From: Magnetococcales bacterium
GTDB taxonomy: Bacteria; Pseudomonadota; Magnetococcia; Magnetococcales; Magnetaquicoccaceae
Length of the DNA stretch: 64,000 nt
Assembly: GCA_015231755.1 (NCBI GenBank)
Contig: JADGAZ010000009.1
Span: forward strand, 62,001 to 126,000
Direction of reading: 5' to 3'
Shown one piece after another: positions 43,916 to 57,454 of this stretch. The notes beneath the pieces were generated by a model. The model was not told where the DNA came from, made no database searches, and was given only the letters and a program-made list of their open reading frames with translations. A program made the translations under genes and the position numbers. Within the stretch, counting starts at the first letter, position 1, and every line of letters begins with the position of its first letter.

Positions 43916-46900
43916 ATGCCAAAACGCACTGACATCCAAAGCATTCTCATCATCGGGGCCGGTCCCATCGTCATCGGGCAGGCCTGCGAGTTCGACTATT
44001 CCGGGGTTCAGGCCTGCAAGGCCCTCAAGGAGGAGGGATACCGGGTCATTTTGGTCAATTCCAATCCGGCCACCATCATGACCGATCCGGAGTTGGCGGA
44101 CCGCACCTACGTCGAACCCCTGACCGTGGACTCTTTGGCCTGCATCATCCGCCAGGAGCGCCCGGACGCTCTGCTGCCCACCATGGGTGGTCAGACCGCC
44201 TTGAATCTGGCCATGGCTTTGGCGGATGCCGGTATTCTGGAACAGTATCAGGTGGAGCTGATCGGGGCTTCCCGCAAGGCCATCGCCAAGGCCGAAGACC
44301 GGATGCAGTTCAAGGAGGCCATGACCCGCATCGGTCTGGGACTGCCCAAGTCCGGCTTCGCCCACACCCTGGAAGAGGCCCTGGAGGTGCTGGAGGTGGT
44401 GGGATTTCCCGCCATTCTGCGCCCGAGCTTCACCCTGGGGGGGACGGGTGGCGGTGTGGCCTACAACCGCCAGGAGTATGTGGAGCTGATCCGCCTGGGA
44501 CTGGCCGCCTCCCCGACCCGGGAAGTGTTGGTGGAAGAGTCCCTGCTGGGCTGGAAGGAGTTCGAGATGGAGGTGGTGCGGGATCGCGCCGACAACTCCA
44601 TCATCATTTGTTCCATCGAAAACCTCGATCCCATGGGGATCCACACCGGCGACTCCATCACCGTGGCCCCGGCTTTGACCCTCACGGACAAGGAGTTGCA
44701 GGAGCTGCGTGACGCCTCCATCGCGGTGTTGCGGGAGATCGGTGTGGACACCGGCGGCTCCAATGTGCAGTTCGCCCTCCATCCCACCACGGGACGGATG
44801 ATCATCATCGAGATGAATCCCCGGGTCTCCCGTTCGTCGGCCTTGGCCTCCAAGGCCACCGGGTTCCCCATCGCCAAGGTGGCCGCCAAGCTGGCGGTGG
44901 GTTATCTGCTGCCGGAGATCATGAACGATATCACCGGAGTGACTCCGGCTTCGTTCGAGCCGTCCATCGATTATGTGGTCACCAAGATTCCCCGTTTCAC
45001 CTTCGAGAAATTTCCCCAGGCGGAAGCCATTCTCACCACCCAGATGAAATCGGTGGGAGAGGCCATGGCCATCGGGCGCACCTTCAAGGAGTCCTTGCAG
45101 AAGGCGTTGCGCTCCATGGAGACCGGTCTGACCGGATTTGATCCGGTATTCGATCCCGGTACATTTTCTTCCGTCGGAGAGATGGAGGCGGATCTGGCCT
45201 ACCGTTTGAGCCATCCGGGGCCGGATCGGCTGTTGCTGCTGGCCGACGCCTTGCGTCTGGGCAAGAGTACCCAATGGCTCCACGAGACCACCGCCATCGA
45301 TCCATGGTTTCTGGATCAGATCCAGCAAATCGTCGAAGCCGAACAGTCCCTGGCGGGGGTCACCCCGGAAAGCCTCCCGCCGGAGCGGTTGCGGGCCTTG
45401 AAGAGCATGGGTTTTTCCGATCAGCGATTGGGTGCGCTGCTGGGCTGTCCCGCCTCCGGGATTCGTTCCGCCCGTCAGGATCACGGGATCGTGCCGGTGT
45501 TCAAGCGGGTGGATACCTGCGCCGCTGAGTTCGCCTCCCAGACCACCTATCTGTACTCCACTTACGAGCAGGAGTGCGAGGCCCGTCCCAGCGACCGGCG
45601 CAAGATCATGATTCTGGGAGGGGGACCGAACCGCATCGGTCAGGGGATCGAGTTCGATTATTGTTGTGTGCACGCGGCCTTCGCCCTGAAGGCGGCGGGG
45701 TTTGAGACCATCATGGTCAACTGCAACCCCGAGACCGTCTCCACCGATTACGACACCTCGGACCGGCTTTATTTCGAGCCGTTGACCTTCGAGGACGTGA
45801 TGGCCATCGTGGAGACGGAAAAACCCGAAGGGATCATCGTGCAGTTCGGCGGACAGACCCCGCTGAAGCTCGCCAAGGCGCTGGAAGCCGCCGGAGCGCC
45901 CATCATTGGCACCTCCCCGGATGCCATCGACGTGGCCGAGGACCGGGAGCGGTTTCAGGTGCTGTTGCAGGATCTGGACCTGAAACAGCCGGAGAACGGG
46001 CTGGCCCGTTCCCAGGCCGAGGCCCGGGAGGTGGCGGCGCGGGTTGGTTATCCGGTGGTGGTGCGTCCTTCCTATGTGCTGGGGGGACGGGCCATGGAGA
46101 TTGTCCACGATCCGGCCAATCTGGATCGTTACATGGTGTCGGCGGTGCGGGCCTCTCCGGATCATCCGGTGTTGATCGACCATTTCTTGAGCGACGCCAT
46201 CGAGATCGACGTGGATTGCGTCTCCGATGGCCATGAGGCGGTGATCGGCGGTATCATGGAGCATATCGAAGAGGCGGGGGTCCATTCGGGGGATTCGGCC
46301 TGTTCGTTGCCGCCGTATTCGGTGGAAGAGGGGTTGCTGCAGGAGATCGAACGTCAGACCCTGCTTTTGGCCAACGCCTTGAAGGTGGTGGGCCTGATGA
46401 ATGTGCAGTTCGCCATCAAGGATGGGGAGATCTATCTGCTGGAGGTCAATCCCCGGGCATCCCGCACGGTGCCGTTTGTTTCCAAGGCCACCGGTGTGGC
46501 CCTGGCCAAGGCGGCGGCGCGCATCATGGCCGGTGAAACCCTGGCACAGGTGGGATTGACCCATTATCCACGGATGGATCACGTGGCGGTCAAGGAGGTG
46601 GTGTTTCCCTTCCAGAAGTTCCCCGGGGTGGATACCGTGCTCGGACCCGAGATGAAATCCACCGGTGAGGTGATGGGGTTGGCAAACGATTTCGGACGGG
46701 CCTTCGCCAAGGCCCAGGAGAGCGCCGGAACTTTTCTGCCTCGTTCCCCCAAGGATGGGGGAGGCTCGGGAATGGTGTTCATTTCCGTCAAGGACGCGGA
46801 CAAACAAGGCGTTACCGCGCCGGCCCGCAGTCTGTTGGAAATGGGTTTCCGTCTGTGCGCCACCCGGGGCACGGCTTCCCATCTGATCCGGGAGGGTCTG

Positions 46901-47164
46901 GTGGTGCGGGTGGTCAACAAGGTGCTGGAAGGCGGCAGGCCCGATATCGTGGACATGATGAAAAATGGCGAAGTGGCCATGGTGTTCAACACCACTCAGG
47001 GCAAACAGGCTCTGGCGGCCTCTTTTTCTTTGCGTCGCACCGCGTTGATGACCGGAATACCCTATTTCACCACCGTGGCCGGAATGCGTGCGGCGGTGGA
47101 GGCCATGGCCGCTGTGCGTGAGTCCGATCTTCAATGCAAGGCTTTGCAGGATTATCATCCGTAA
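43916..47164 (+). CDS. carB: Carbamoyl-phosphate synthase large subunit
   Basis: 1082 residues, normal full length. Two homologous ATP-grasp halves ([17 protein letters not shown] near the N-terminus; [16 protein letters not shown] near residue 565) and a C-terminal MGS-type regulatory domain ([29 protein letters not shown]). Makes carbamoyl phosphate from bicarbonate, ammonia and two ATP. Gene order carA-carB-greA is common in proteobacteria. Confidence 0.99.
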   Translation: MPKRTDIQSILIIGAGPIVIGQACEFDYSGVQACKALKEEGYRVILVNSNPATIMTDPELADRTYVEPLTVDSLACIIRQERPDALLPTMGGQTALNLAMALADAGILEQYQVELIGASRKAIAKAEDRMQFKEAMTRIGLGLPKSGFAHTLEEALEVLEVVGFPAILRPSFTLGGTGGGVAYNRQEYVELIRLGLAASPTREVLVEESLLGWKEFEMEVVRDRADNSIIICSIENLDPMGIHTGDSITVAPALTLTDKELQELRDASIAVLREIGVDTGGSNVQFALHPTTGRMIIIEMNPRVSRSSALASKATGFPIAKVAAKLAVGYLLPEIMNDITGVTPASFEPSIDYVVTKIPRFTFEKFPQAEAILTTQMKSVGEAMAIGRTFKESLQKALRSMETGLTGFDPVFDPGTFSSVGEMEADLAYRLSHPGPDRLLLLADALRLGKSTQWLHETTAIDPWFLDQIQQIVEAEQSLAGVTPESLPPERLRALKSMGFSDQRLGALLGCPASGIRSARQDHGIVPVFKRVDTCAAEFASQTTYLYSTYEQECEARPSDRRKIMILGGGPNRIGQGIEFDYCCVHAAFALKAAGFETIMVNCNPETVSTDYDTSDRLYFEPLTFEDVMAIVETEKPEGIIVQFGGQTPLKLAKALEAAGAPIIGTSPDAIDVAEDRERFQVLLQDLDLKQPENGLARSQAEAREVAARVGYPVVVRPSYVLGGRAMEIVHDPANLDRYMVSAVRASPDHPVLIDHFLSDAIEIDVDCVSDGHEAVIGGIMEHIEEAGVHSGDSACSLPPYSVEEGLLQEIERQTLLLANALKVVGLMNVQFAIKDGEIYLLEVNPRASRTVPFVSKATGVALAKAAARIMAGETLAQVGLTHYPRMDHVAVKEVVFPFQKFPGVDTVLGPEMKSTGEVMGLANDFGRAFAKAQESAGTFLPRSPKDGGGSGMVFISVKDADKQGVTAPARSLLEMGFRLCATRGTASHLIREGLVVRVVNKVLEGGRPDIVDMMKNGEVAMVFNTTQGKQALAASFSLRRTALMTGIPYFTTVAGMRAAVEAMAAVRESDLQCKALQDYHP

Positions 47165-47181
47165 GGGATCCAGGGGGCACC

Positions 47182-47655
47182 ATGTTAAATAAAGTACCGA
47201 TGACCCTGCAAGGGGCGGAAAAACTTAAAGCCGAGCTGAAGCGTCGCAAGACCGAGGATCGTCACCGGATCGTGGAGGCCATCTCCGTGGCCCGGGATCA
47301 TGGGGATCTGTCGGAAAATGCCGAATATCACGCGGCCAAGGAGCAGCAATCCTTCAACGAGGGGCGCATCCAGGAGATCGAAAGTTCTCTGGCCAACGCC
47401 GAGATCATCGACACCAGCCGGATCCGTTCCAGCAAGGTGGTGTTTGGCGCCCAGGTGCGGGTGGTGGACGAAAAAAGTGATGTGGAAAGCCTGTATCGCA
47501 TCGTGGGAGAAGACGAGGCGGATCTGGAACAGGGCATGATTTCCATCACCAGTCCCATGGCCCGTGGCATGATCGGCAAGGAGGTTGGCGACTCCATCGA
47601 GGTACGGGCGCCGGGTGGCGTGCATCGTTACGAAATTTTGTCGATTCAGTTCTGA
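47182..47655 (+). CDS. greA: Transcription elongation factor GreA
   Basis: 157 residues: N-terminal coiled coil with the acidic tip ([18 protein letters not shown]) that enters the RNA polymerase secondary channel and promotes cleavage of backtracked RNA, then the FKBP-like C-terminal domain ([18 protein letters not shown]). AGGGGG lies ahead of ATG 47182. Confidence 0.98.
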   Translation: MLNKVPMTLQGAEKLKAELKRRKTEDRHRIVEAISVARDHGDLSENAEYHAAKEQQSFNEGRIQEIESSLANAEIIDTSRIRSSKVVFGAQVRVVDEKSDVESLYRIVGEDEADLEQGMISITSPMARGMIGKEVGDSIEVRAPGGVHRYEILSIQF

Positions 47656-47668
47656 CCGGCTTGACAGG

Positions 47669-49824
<2,156 letters not shown>

Positions 49825-51387
49825 ATGGACGATCTGCTCCACTCCCAGAAAATCCTGATTCTGGATTACGGCTCCCAGTACACCCAATTGATCGCCCGTC
49901 GGGTGCGGGAAACCGGGGCCTATTGCGAAATCCACTCCTGGCGCATGGAGCCGGAAGAGCTGCGCGCTTTTGCGCCCAAGGGGATCATTCTGTCCGGCGG
50001 ACACCATTCGGTCTATGACCCCGGCGCCCCCGACATGAACGAAGCGGTGCTGGCCCAGGCGGTGCCGGTTTTGGGGATCTGTTACGGCATGCATCTGCTG
50101 GCCCGTCATTTCGGTGGCGAGGTGGCTCCCTCCGCCACCCGGGAGTATGGGCACGCCACCATCCAAATGGTCGGAAAGGAACATGCCCTGCCCGGCGGTT
50201 TCCTCTCGCAGGGCGAGGGGCGGGTGTGGATGAGTCACGGGGATCACGTCAGCCGGGTGCCTTTCGGTTTCCAGCCTCTGGCCACGAGCGACAACGGCAT
50301 CCTGGCCGCCATGGAACACGAGGATCTGGCCATTGTCGGGGTGCAGTTCCATCCCGAGGTCAACCATACTCTGGATGGGGAGAAGTTCATTCAGGGGTTC
50401 GTGCGTGATGTGTGCGGTTGTTCGGGTCTGTGGACCGCCGGCAATGTCATCGAACACGAAATCCAACTGGCCCGGGAGAAGGTCGGTGCCGACCGGGTGA
50501 TTCTGGGGCTTTCCGGGGGTGTGGATTCGGCGGTGACGGCGGTTTTGCTGCATCGGGCCATCGGCGAGCAGTTGACTTGCGTGTTCGTGGACAACGGCCT
50601 GCTGCGCATGAACGAAGGCGAGGAGGTCATGGCCACCTTCGCCAGTCATCTGGGGGTCAAGGTGATTCGCGTCGATGCCGAGGAGCGTTTTCTCTCCCGT
50701 CTGGTCGGGGTGACGGATCCGGAACAGAAACGCAAGATCATCGGTCACACCTTCATCGAGGTGTTCGAGGAAGAGGCCAGAAAGATCGAAGGGGCCAAAT
50801 GGTTGGCACAGGGGACCATCTATCCGGATGTGATCGAGTCCGCCGGCGCCAAGACCAAGGCGGCCACCAACATCAAGTCCCATCATAATGTCGGCGGTCT
50901 GCCGGAACGCATGGGCTTGAAATTGCTGGAACCTTTACGGGAGTTGTTCAAGGACGAGGTGCGCACCGTGGGGCTGGAATTGGGTTTGCCGGCCCGCATG
51001 ATCCTGCGCCATCCGTTTCCGGGTCCGGGTTTGGGGGTGCGGATTCTGGGGGAGGTCAAAAAAGAGTTCGCCGACCTGTTGCGTCGCGCCGACGCCATCT
51101 ATCTGGAAGAGCTGTACACCACCGGACACTACGACAAGATCGCCCAGGCTTTCGCGGTCTTTTTGCCGGTCAAGAGCGTGGGGGTGATGGGGGATGGTCG
51201 CAGTTATGACTACGTGGTGGCCCTGCGGGCCGTGGAGACCCGGGACTACATGACCGCCTCCTGGTATCCCATGCCCCATGACCTCCTCTCCCGCATTGCC
51301 AACCGGATCATCAATGAAGTCAAAGGGATCAACCGGGTGGTCTACGACATCACCTCCAAGCCGCCGGGAACCATCGAGTGGGAATAA
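49825..51387 (+). CDS. guaA: GMP synthase (glutamine-hydrolysing)
   Basis: 520 residues. Class I amidotransferase domain with Cys86 ([10 protein letters not shown]) and [15 protein letters not shown] pyrophosphatase loop [10 protein letters not shown], and the C-terminal dimerisation domain ending [11 protein letters not shown]. Converts XMP to GMP. The ATG begins immediately after the guaB stop. Confidence 0.99.
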   Translation: MDDLLHSQKILILDYGSQYTQLIARRVRETGAYCEIHSWRMEPEELRAFAPKGIILSGGHHSVYDPGAPDMNEAVLAQAVPVLGICYGMHLLARHFGGEVAPSATREYGHATIQMVGKEHALPGGFLSQGEGRVWMSHGDHVSRVPFGFQPLATSDNGILAAMEHEDLAIVGVQFHPEVNHTLDGEKFIQGFVRDVCGCSGLWTAGNVIEHEIQLAREKVGADRVILGLSGGVDSAVTAVLLHRAIGEQLTCVFVDNGLLRMNEGEEVMATFASHLGVKVIRVDAEERFLSRLVGVTDPEQKRKIIGHTFIEVFEEEARKIEGAKWLAQGTIYPDVIESAGAKTKAATNIKSHHNVGGLPERMGLKLLEPLRELFKDEVRTVGLELGLPARMILRHPFPGPGLGVRILGEVKKEFADLLRRADAIYLEELYTTGHYDKIAQAFAVFLPVKSVGVMGDGRSYDYVVALRAVETRDYMTASWYPMPHDLLSRIANRIINEVKGINRVVYDITSKPPGTIEWE

Positions 51388-51657
51388 AGCGGATTTTGTG
51401 ATCATGCCTTGACCGGGTTTGTGGAATGTTGTAGCCTGTCAGGCAACAATTGGGTGGTTTCGTGTTGGAGACAAGCCTCATCTTGCGTGGAAAGTTAAGC
51501 CTGACAGTCGGTTCGCACACCCTCCGTGGTTTCTGGAATCCTCTCGCGGTTTTTTTCTCCTCAATCGTGGCCCCTGTTGCAAGTTTTTCAGTTGAATCTT
51601 GTGACAGGGCGCGTCACCCAATCCACACCTTTTTTCTTTCGCAGGGAGTTGTTAAGA
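51388..51657 (+). other. Leader region of the cold-shock gene
   Basis: 270 bp without a gene. A weak promoter pair (TTGACC near 51410, 17 bp, TAGCCT) would give a long leader of about 200 bases, as in cspA-type genes where the leader folds and controls expression with temperature. The short palindrome GCCTGTCAGGC lies at its start. Function inferred by analogy. Confidence 0.35.
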
Positions 51658-51870
51658 ATGTCGGATCGTGAAACAGGCACAGTGAAATGGTTCAACGACA
51701 GCAAAGGCTTCGGTTTTATCGAGCGGGATCATGGCAAGGGTGATGCTTTCGTGCATCATAGCGCCATTGTGATGGAAGGGTTCAAGAGCCTGGCCGAGGG
51801 TCAGCGCGTGGAACTCAGTGTTTCCCAGGGTGAGAAAGGCCCCAAAGCGGAGAATGTCCGGGTGATCTGA
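51658..51870 (+). CDS. Cold-shock domain protein
   Basis: 70-residue single-stranded nucleic-acid-binding protein of the CspA family. RNP1 (KGFGFIER) and RNP2 (DAFVHHSAI) are present, and the opening [14 protein letters not shown] is canonical. GGGAG lies ahead of the ATG. Likely an RNA chaperone or antiterminator. Confidence 0.97.
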   Translation: MSDRETGTVKWFNDSKGFGFIERDHGKGDAFVHHSAIVMEGFKSLAEGQRVELSVSQGEKGPKAENVRVI

Positions 51871-52381
51871 TCACCCCGGAGCCGTTCCCGATCCGGCTGA
51901 GGCGCTGTTGTTTGTTTGGCCCTCGCCTGGATTCCACCGGGGTTTTCGCACGTGGCGAATCTGTTTACAGGTTCTTGAGTGCGGAAACCCCGGCTGGTGA
52001 TACAATCCGGCGTTTCTTGAAAAGCCGGTTCAGCAGGTTTCAAACAGAGATCCCCACGTTTTTTGTTCACGTTTCCCCGGTTTGACAATCCCGCAAAATT
52101 TTGTGTTGTTTTCCGATCCCTGCGACCTTGTTGCAAGAGGTGTCGTCCGCATTTTTGTGACCGTTGCACAGAGAAAAAACGAGACTTTTGACCGGGTGTC
52201 TTGAAAAAAATCCGGATCCCATCCATGATGGTTCCGAATGGGGCGTGGCCACCGGTTGAGGAGGGGGTGACGACCCATGGCTCGGACTATTCATTGCGTT
52301 TGCTTTGTACGTACTTGTTTCGTGGATTTTTGATGGCCATGATTTTTTTGGTTTGCATTGTCGCGTCTCGGGGCCAACACC
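51871..52381. other. 511-bp intergenic region with no supported gene
   Basis: Lies between the cold-shock gene and the GAF/GGDEF gene. Short frames here lack ribosome sites and family features. The palindrome GGGTGATC-T-GATCACCC straddles the cold-shock stop but its loop is too small for a terminator. A promoter for the 52382 gene is expected; none stands out. Confidence 0.5.
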
Positions 52382-54127
52382 ATGTATATCGACCACAAAC
52401 TGGGATTGGGATTCGGAGGCGTTGTCAGCCTGGTTTTGCTGTTGGCCATGCTGGCTTGGCAGAACATGCAGATTCTGGTCGGCATGGAAAAGGGGCACGA
52501 ACGTTTGCAATTGATGCATGCATCGCTGCTGGAAGCCAGACGGCACGAAAAGAACTTCTTGTTGCGCCATGAGGAGACCTGGGCGGTTCAGACCCGGGAT
52601 TGCATGACCCGTCTGATTCCGATGATCCGTGACGAAGAGGGATTGGCCGGGGCTGCGGAGTTGGATGTCTGGCACGAGGCGGAACGGTTGGTCCAGGAAT
52701 ATCTGGATCGTTTCGAGGATATGGTCAAGGATGAGGGGGCTTCCCAGACAGAGCGCATCGAGATCGTGGAGCGCTCGGTGGTTCCTGTGGCGCGACGACT
52801 GCATGAACTGTTCTCTGCCCGCATGAAGGTGCGCGCCAGTACCCAGGAGGCCCATTTGGAGCGCACCGAACGGTTTTATGCCGGTTTTGTGGTGCTCTCG
52901 ATGCTTCTGTCGGGGTTGTTGGTTTTTTTTCTCACACGTTCCATTCTGACCTCCTTGCGTATCGGCGTTCGTTTTGCCCGGGAGATTGCCGCAGGCAATC
53001 TGCGCGCCACCATTCCGGTGGTCCCCCAAGATGAAGTCGGTGTTCTGCTGACCGCCATGCAGCAGATGGGGCAGGGGCTGCAACGTCTGGAAGATGCCAA
53101 TGTTCGTGCCCAGACCTCGCGGCTGGCCTTGAGCGCCCTTTTGGAAAGTTCGTTGGAACCCCTCTCTTTGCAACGACAATTGGAAGTGGCTTTGCAGATC
53201 GTGCTGACCGTTCCGTTTTTGCACGTCGAGCGCAAGGGGGCCATTTTCTTGGTGGACGAACACGATGGTTCGTTGCGCATGATGGCCTCTTATGGGTTGT
53301 CCACACCGATTCATCAGGCCTGTCAGGTGGTGGCGTCGGGTTGGTGTTTGTGCGGTCGGGCCGCGTTGGAGGGCAAGCTGATTTATTCGGCCTGCGTGGA
53401 TGAACGGCATGAGACCCATTACGAGGGCATGCCGGCCCATGGCCATTATTGTCTGCCGATTGTCTCCCGGGGGCGGGTGCTGGCGGTGTTGACCCTTTAT
53501 CTGAATGCCCATCACGCCCAATCGACGGACGAGGAGGATTTTCTGGCCGGTGTCGCTTTTACCCTGGCCGGAATTCTGGAGCGCAAACGCCTGGAAGATC
53601 GCATGCAGCATCTGGCGCATCACGATCTGCTTACGTCGTTGCCCAACCGGGTGCTGTTCAACGAACATCTGGTCCACGCCCTCACCAAGGCAACCCGCGA
53701 TCAGGAACCGTTGGCCTTGATGCTCATCGATCTGGATCGTTTCAAGCAGGTCAACGATACGTTGGGTCATGCCGCCGGGGATCAGGTGTTGATTGCCACC
53801 ACCCAGCGCATCCGGGAGTGTCTGCGGGCCTCGGATCTGGTGGCGCGCTTGGGAGGGGATGAGTTTGCGGTGATTTTATCCGATCTGGCGGACCCCGGAG
53901 CCGCTGGACTGGTGGCGGACAAGATCGTGTACAGCGTCAGCCAACCGATTGCCGTGGCCGGGGAGATCGTCACTGTGGGGGCTTCCATTGGCATTGCTGT
54001 GTTTCCCGCCCATGGTCGGGAAGGGCAGGAGTTGATGGCCTGCGCCGACATGGCCATGTACGGGGTCAAGGAAAGAGGACGGAATGGGTATCGGTATTAT
54101 ACCAAGGGAGACGGCAAAAATCGTTGA
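52382..54127 (+). CDS. Membrane diguanylate cyclase: helical periplasmic sensor, HAMP, GAF, GGDEF
   Basis: 581 residues. Membrane helix (GFGGVVSLVLLLAMLAW), a helical periplasmic sensor (ASLLEARRHEKNFLLRHEE resembles HBM/4-helix chemosensors), second helix (GFVVLSMLLSGLLVFFLT), HAMP, a GAF domain (about 260-400, with GWCLCGRAALEGKLIYSA) and GGDEF at 491-495. RASD five residues upstream is an RxxD inhibitory site. ATG 52382 used; an upstream TTG at 52358 is less likely. No EAL or HD-GYP domain gene is in the window. Confidence 0.92.
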   Translation: MYIDHKLGLGFGGVVSLVLLLAMLAWQNMQILVGMEKGHERLQLMHASLLEARRHEKNFLLRHEETWAVQTRDCMTRLIPMIRDEEGLAGAAELDVWHEAERLVQEYLDRFEDMVKDEGASQTERIEIVERSVVPVARRLHELFSARMKVRASTQEAHLERTERFYAGFVVLSMLLSGLLVFFLTRSILTSLRIGVRFAREIAAGNLRATIPVVPQDEVGVLLTAMQQMGQGLQRLEDANVRAQTSRLALSALLESSLEPLSLQRQLEVALQIVLTVPFLHVERKGAIFLVDEHDGSLRMMASYGLSTPIHQACQVVASGWCLCGRAALEGKLIYSACVDERHETHYEGMPAHGHYCLPIVSRGRVLAVLTLYLNAHHAQSTDEEDFLAGVAFTLAGILERKRLEDRMQHLAHHDLLTSLPNRVLFNEHLVHALTKATRDQEPLALMLIDLDRFKQVNDTLGHAAGDQVLIATTQRIRECLRASDLVARLGGDEFAVILSDLADPGAAGLVADKIVYSVSQPIAVAGEIVTVGASIGIAVFPAHGREGQELMACADMAMYGVKERGRNGYRYYTKGDGKNR

Positions 54128-54164
54128 TGTTCCATAATCCGAACAACACACAGGAGTGCGCAGG

Positions 54165-55445
54165 ATGAAACTGGAAACCATGGCCATCCACAGTGGTTAT
54201 CGGCCGGAACCGACCACCCGGTCGGTGGCGGTACCCATCTATCAGACCACCTCATACGCTTTCGACGACACCCAACACGCGGCGGACCTGTTTGACCTCA
54301 AGGTGGCGGGCAACATTTACACCCGCATCATGAATCCCACCACCGCCGTGTTGGAACAGCGGGTGGCGGATCTGGAAGGGGGTATCGGCGCGTTGGCGCT
54401 CTCTTCGGGTCAGGCGGCGATTACCTATGCGGTGTTCACCATCTGCGAAAGTGGCGACAACATCATCGCCTCCAGCACCCTGTATGGTGGCACCTACAAT
54501 CTGTTTGCCCACACCCTGCCCCAGTTGGGGATCCAGGTCCGTTTCGCCGACTATCGGGATCCCGCCAGCTTCGCCGCCCTGATCGATGAACGGACCAAGG
54601 CGGTTTTCGTGGAGTCCATCGGCAATCCCCTGGGCAACGTGGTCGATATCGCCGCGCTGGCCGAGATGGCCCATGGTCATGGGGTGCCCCTGATCGTGGA
54701 CAATACGGTCCCCACCCCGGTTTTGTGTCGTCCCTTCGATCATGGGGCGGATATCGTGATCCACTCCCTCACCAAATACATGGGGGGACATGGCACGTCG
54801 ATCGGCGGCATTCTGGTGGATTCGGGGCGCTTTCCCTGGGCCGAACACAAGGCCAGATTCCGCCGTTTGAACGAGCCGGATGTCTCATATCATGGCGTCA
54901 CCTATACCGAGGCTCTGGGAGCGGCGGCCTTCATCGGTCGGGCGCGGGTCGTGCCGTTGCGCAACATGGGAGCGGCCATCTCTCCGTTCAACAGCTTCTT
55001 GATTCTTCAGGGCATCGAGACTCTGGCCCTGCGCATGGAACGTCATTGCGCCAATGCCCTGGCGGTCGCGGAATACCTGGAAAAACATCCCAAGGTGGCC
55101 TGGGTGGGCTATGCGGGATTGAAGAATCATCCCAGCCATCATCTGGTGGATCGTTATTTCCATGGCAAGGCTTCGGGGATTCTCACCTTCGGGGTGCAGG
55201 GGGGACGCAAGGCGGGAGAGCGTTTTATCGATGCCCTCAAGCTGATCACCCATCTGGTCAATATCGGCGACGCCAAGTCTTTGGCCTGCCATCCCTCCAG
55301 CACCACCCATCGCCAGTTGTCACCGGAAGAGTTGATTCAGGCCGGGGTCTCGGAGGACATGGTGCGTCTTTCCGTGGGGCTGGAACACATCGACGACATT
55401 CTCGCGGACATCACCCAGGCCCTGGATGTGGCCACGGGGGCCTGA
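54165..55445 (+). CDS. metY: O-acetylhomoserine sulfhydrylase (aminocarboxypropyltransferase)
   Basis: 426-residue PLP enzyme that makes homocysteine from O-acetylhomoserine and sulfide. ETMAIHSGYRPEPTTRSVAVPIYQTTSYAF opens the protein as in MetY; PLP Lys204 lies in HSLTKYMGGHG; the large insert after it (WAEHKARFRRLNEPDVSYHGV) separates MetY from the shorter MetB/MetC group. An AGGAG site lies upstream. Direct sulfhydrylation fits an organism with sulfide available. Confidence 0.94.
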   Translation: MKLETMAIHSGYRPEPTTRSVAVPIYQTTSYAFDDTQHAADLFDLKVAGNIYTRIMNPTTAVLEQRVADLEGGIGALALSSGQAAITYAVFTICESGDNIIASSTLYGGTYNLFAHTLPQLGIQVRFADYRDPASFAALIDERTKAVFVESIGNPLGNVVDIAALAEMAHGHGVPLIVDNTVPTPVLCRPFDHGADIVIHSLTKYMGGHGTSIGGILVDSGRFPWAEHKARFRRLNEPDVSYHGVTYTEALGAAAFIGRARVVPLRNMGAAISPFNSFLILQGIETLALRMERHCANALAVAEYLEKHPKVAWVGYAGLKNHPSHHLVDRYFHGKASGILTFGVQGGRKAGERFIDALKLITHLVNIGDAKSLACHPSSTTHRQLSPEELIQAGVSEDMVRLSVGLEHIDDILADITQALDVATGA

Positions 55446-55552
55446 AGGGTTTCCGGCTGTCTTTGTTTCTGAGGGTTCTTTTTCGGATTGTGCGGGCTGA
55501 AGGCCGGGGATCGGGAGGGCGATGTCTTCCGATCCCTACCGGCCAAGCCTTT

Positions 55553-56356
55553 TTACGCCTTGTTTCCTTCCCCTTCGACCATGCCCATGATGCGAGAGAC
55601 GTAACGTCGGGTCTCTCCCGGCATGGCGGCGGCGGGTTGCCGTTCCAGGTTGCCCATGCCCCAGTTGTAGGCGGCCAGGGCGGAACGGACGTTGCCATCG
55701 TAGCGGTCCAACAGGCGGCTCAGATACAAGGTGCCGCCCATGATGTTCTCTTCGGCGTTGAAGGGGTTCTTGACTCCGAGTTCCGCGGCGGTGCCGGGCA
55801 TCAGTTGCATCATGCCCTGGGCTCCGGCGGGAGAGACCGCTTTGGGATTGAAGCTGCTTTCCACCTGGATCACCGAGCGGATCAGGTCCGGGTCCACGCC
55901 GTAGCGCTCCGAAGCCCGCTTGATGATTTGATCGTAGTTGCCCCCTTCCATTTTGTCCGGGATCTTGTGGGTCGGATCGGCGGGTGCGCGGGTTTTGGCG
56001 TGGGTGACCACTCCGGAGCGGAACCCCTGCGGCATGGAGATCGGGGTGCTGCTGCTCAAGGGCCAACCCTCTTCTTCGCTGCCGGCGAGGCCGTTGCCGG
56101 CGAGGTTGGTCGGCAGTCCCCCCACCGAATCCTTGGCCTGGCGCAGCGTGGACATGACCGCTTCCACCAGGGCGTTGACCGTGGAGTGGCTCAGGCTGGT
56201 GCTGTTGCCGGCAAGGCCGTTGCGTTCCTCGACGGCCTGCATGAGAAGTTCGTTGAACGGGTTGGCATCGCCCGAGTGGCTGGCCCGCAGACGACTCTCC
56301 CGCAGGCTGCTGGCCTGACGGGCGAGTTCGGGCATGGAAATCGGCGTGGTCGTCAT
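55553..56356 (-). CDS. Lytic transglycosylase, SLT domain, without signal peptide
   Basis: 267 residues. The C-terminal half is a soluble lytic transglycosylase domain: catalytic Glu166 in IRSVIQVESSFNPKAVS, PAGAQGMMQLMPGTA, and AYNWGMGNLER. The N-terminal ~130 residues are Ser/Thr/Ala-rich, with ANPFNELLMQAVEE, and no signal peptide is visible, which is like flagellar or secretion-apparatus muramidases exported by other routes. No flagellar gene is adjacent, so that link is weak. ATG 56356 has AGGTGA upstream; a GTG at 56365 is possible. Convergent with metY. Confidence 0.87.
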   Translation of the reverse strand: MTTTPISMPELARQASSLRESRLRASHSGDANPFNELLMQAVEERNGLAGNSTSLSHSTVNALVEAVMSTLRQAKDSVGGLPTNLAGNGLAGSEEEGWPLSSSTPISMPQGFRSGVVTHAKTRAPADPTHKIPDKMEGGNYDQIIKRASERYGVDPDLIRSVIQVESSFNPKAVSPAGAQGMMQLMPGTAAELGVKNPFNAEENIMGGTLYLSRLLDRYDGNVRSALAAYNWGMGNLERQPAAAMPGETRRYVSRIMGMVEGEGNKA

Positions 56357-56449
56357 CGTTGTCACCTGATCGGGGTGGGATGGATTGGGTAATGCATGAC
56401 GAGACGCAATTTTCGGGCCATATCTAATGTCGGATTGGCGTGTTTTTTA

Positions 56450-57337
56450 TTAGATTGATGCGGGCAGATGGTCGAAAAAACGCGCCCGATACAGCACCCG
56501 TTGTGGGCCCCCCGGTGGATCCGCGAAGGCGGCGCGGGTGTGCAGCACGTTGTTGCAGATCACGCCCCAGCCTTGTTCCAGCCGACCCCGGAAACGCCGC
56601 GGCTCGGCAGCGAAGAGAATCTGACGCAGAATCTCCACCGCCTGCCGGGTGGCGTCATCGTCGCGCCAGCGGATGCTTTTGGTGCGGTTGGTGAACCGCA
56701 TGTGCAGATGACCTGCGGGCGTGACGGAAAAGACCGGACCGGTGCGCTCGGGACGGGCGATGGTGCCATCCGTGGCCATCCGGGGGGGGATGCTCATGGC
56801 CTCCGGGTGCATCAGGGCGCGCAACGCTTCCGGGTGGTGGTCGCGCAGTTGGATGTAGACCAGATCCGGATCCAGCAGTTCATTTTCCCCTCCTTCGTGG
56901 GAGGGGCGTTCGCAGTACAGGCAGAGTGTCTGGACCGGCTGATCCACCGGATTGTAATAACCATCGGTGTGCCAGCCGATGGCCGCCTCCCGATAGGGAA
57001 TGTAATGGGCGAAGGGTGCGAAGGCCGCGCCTCCCGGAGTCAATGCGGAAACCCCCTCGTTGTCGGCCCCGAGATTTTTGTCCAGATTGCCGACCCCCAG
57101 GGTGGTGGTCATGGCGGGCAGGGGATTGTCCCGGATCCGCTCCGGATCCGTCACCCGAAACAAGGCCATGTTGCTTTGGGCGCAGCGGGAGAGGATGCCG
57201 TTGATTTCGTCCGCTGTCATGGCCCACGGATCGCGTACCTCCACCACCAGATCGGCCAGCGTGGCGGGATAACCGGTCTGCTTGCGGGACTTCCAGGAGA
57301 GATAGTCCGCTTCATGCTGGAGAAAGAGCCGTGACAT
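56450..57337 (-). CDS. TauD/TfdA-family Fe(II)/2-oxoglutarate dioxygenase
   Basis: 295 residues. Iron ligands His and Asp in IGWHTDGYYN, the distal His in NVLHTRAAF, and the 2-oxoglutarate Arg in RVLYRARFFD are present. Such enzymes hydroxylate sulfonates, herbicides, betaines or peptidyl substrates; the substrate cannot be told. Divergent from the helicase fusion gene. Confidence 0.86.
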   Translation of the reverse strand: MSRLFLQHEADYLSWKSRKQTGYPATLADLVVEVRDPWAMTADEINGILSRCAQSNMALFRVTDPERIRDNPLPAMTTTLGVGNLDKNLGADNEGVSALTPGGAAFAPFAHYIPYREAAIGWHTDGYYNPVDQPVQTLCLYCERPSHEGGENELLDPDLVYIQLRDHHPEALRALMHPEAMSIPPRMATDGTIARPERTGPVFSVTPAGHLHMRFTNRTKSIRWRDDDATRQAVEILRQILFAAEPRRFRGRLEQGWGVICNNVLHTRAAFADPPGGPQRVLYRARFFDHLPASI

Positions 57338-57454
57338 GGCGTTTTTTGACTCCCGGAAGGTGTGAAAGGGTGAAAATGTCTATCTGACAGGATATACCGG
57401 GGGTTGGGGACAAGTCATCCGGAAATCGGCCCGTCTAAAGAGGGGATCACAGGC

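Noticed and set aside
43706-47158. 1150-codon open frame on the minus strand opposite carA/carB
   Set aside because: It is antisense to an unmistakable full-length carB; its translation is Gly/His/Gln-rich without any family motif, a usual effect of high GC codon bias.
52201-52572. 123-codon frame before the GAF/GGDEF gene
   Set aside because: TTG start, no ribosome site, and it runs into the start of the 52382 gene in another frame.
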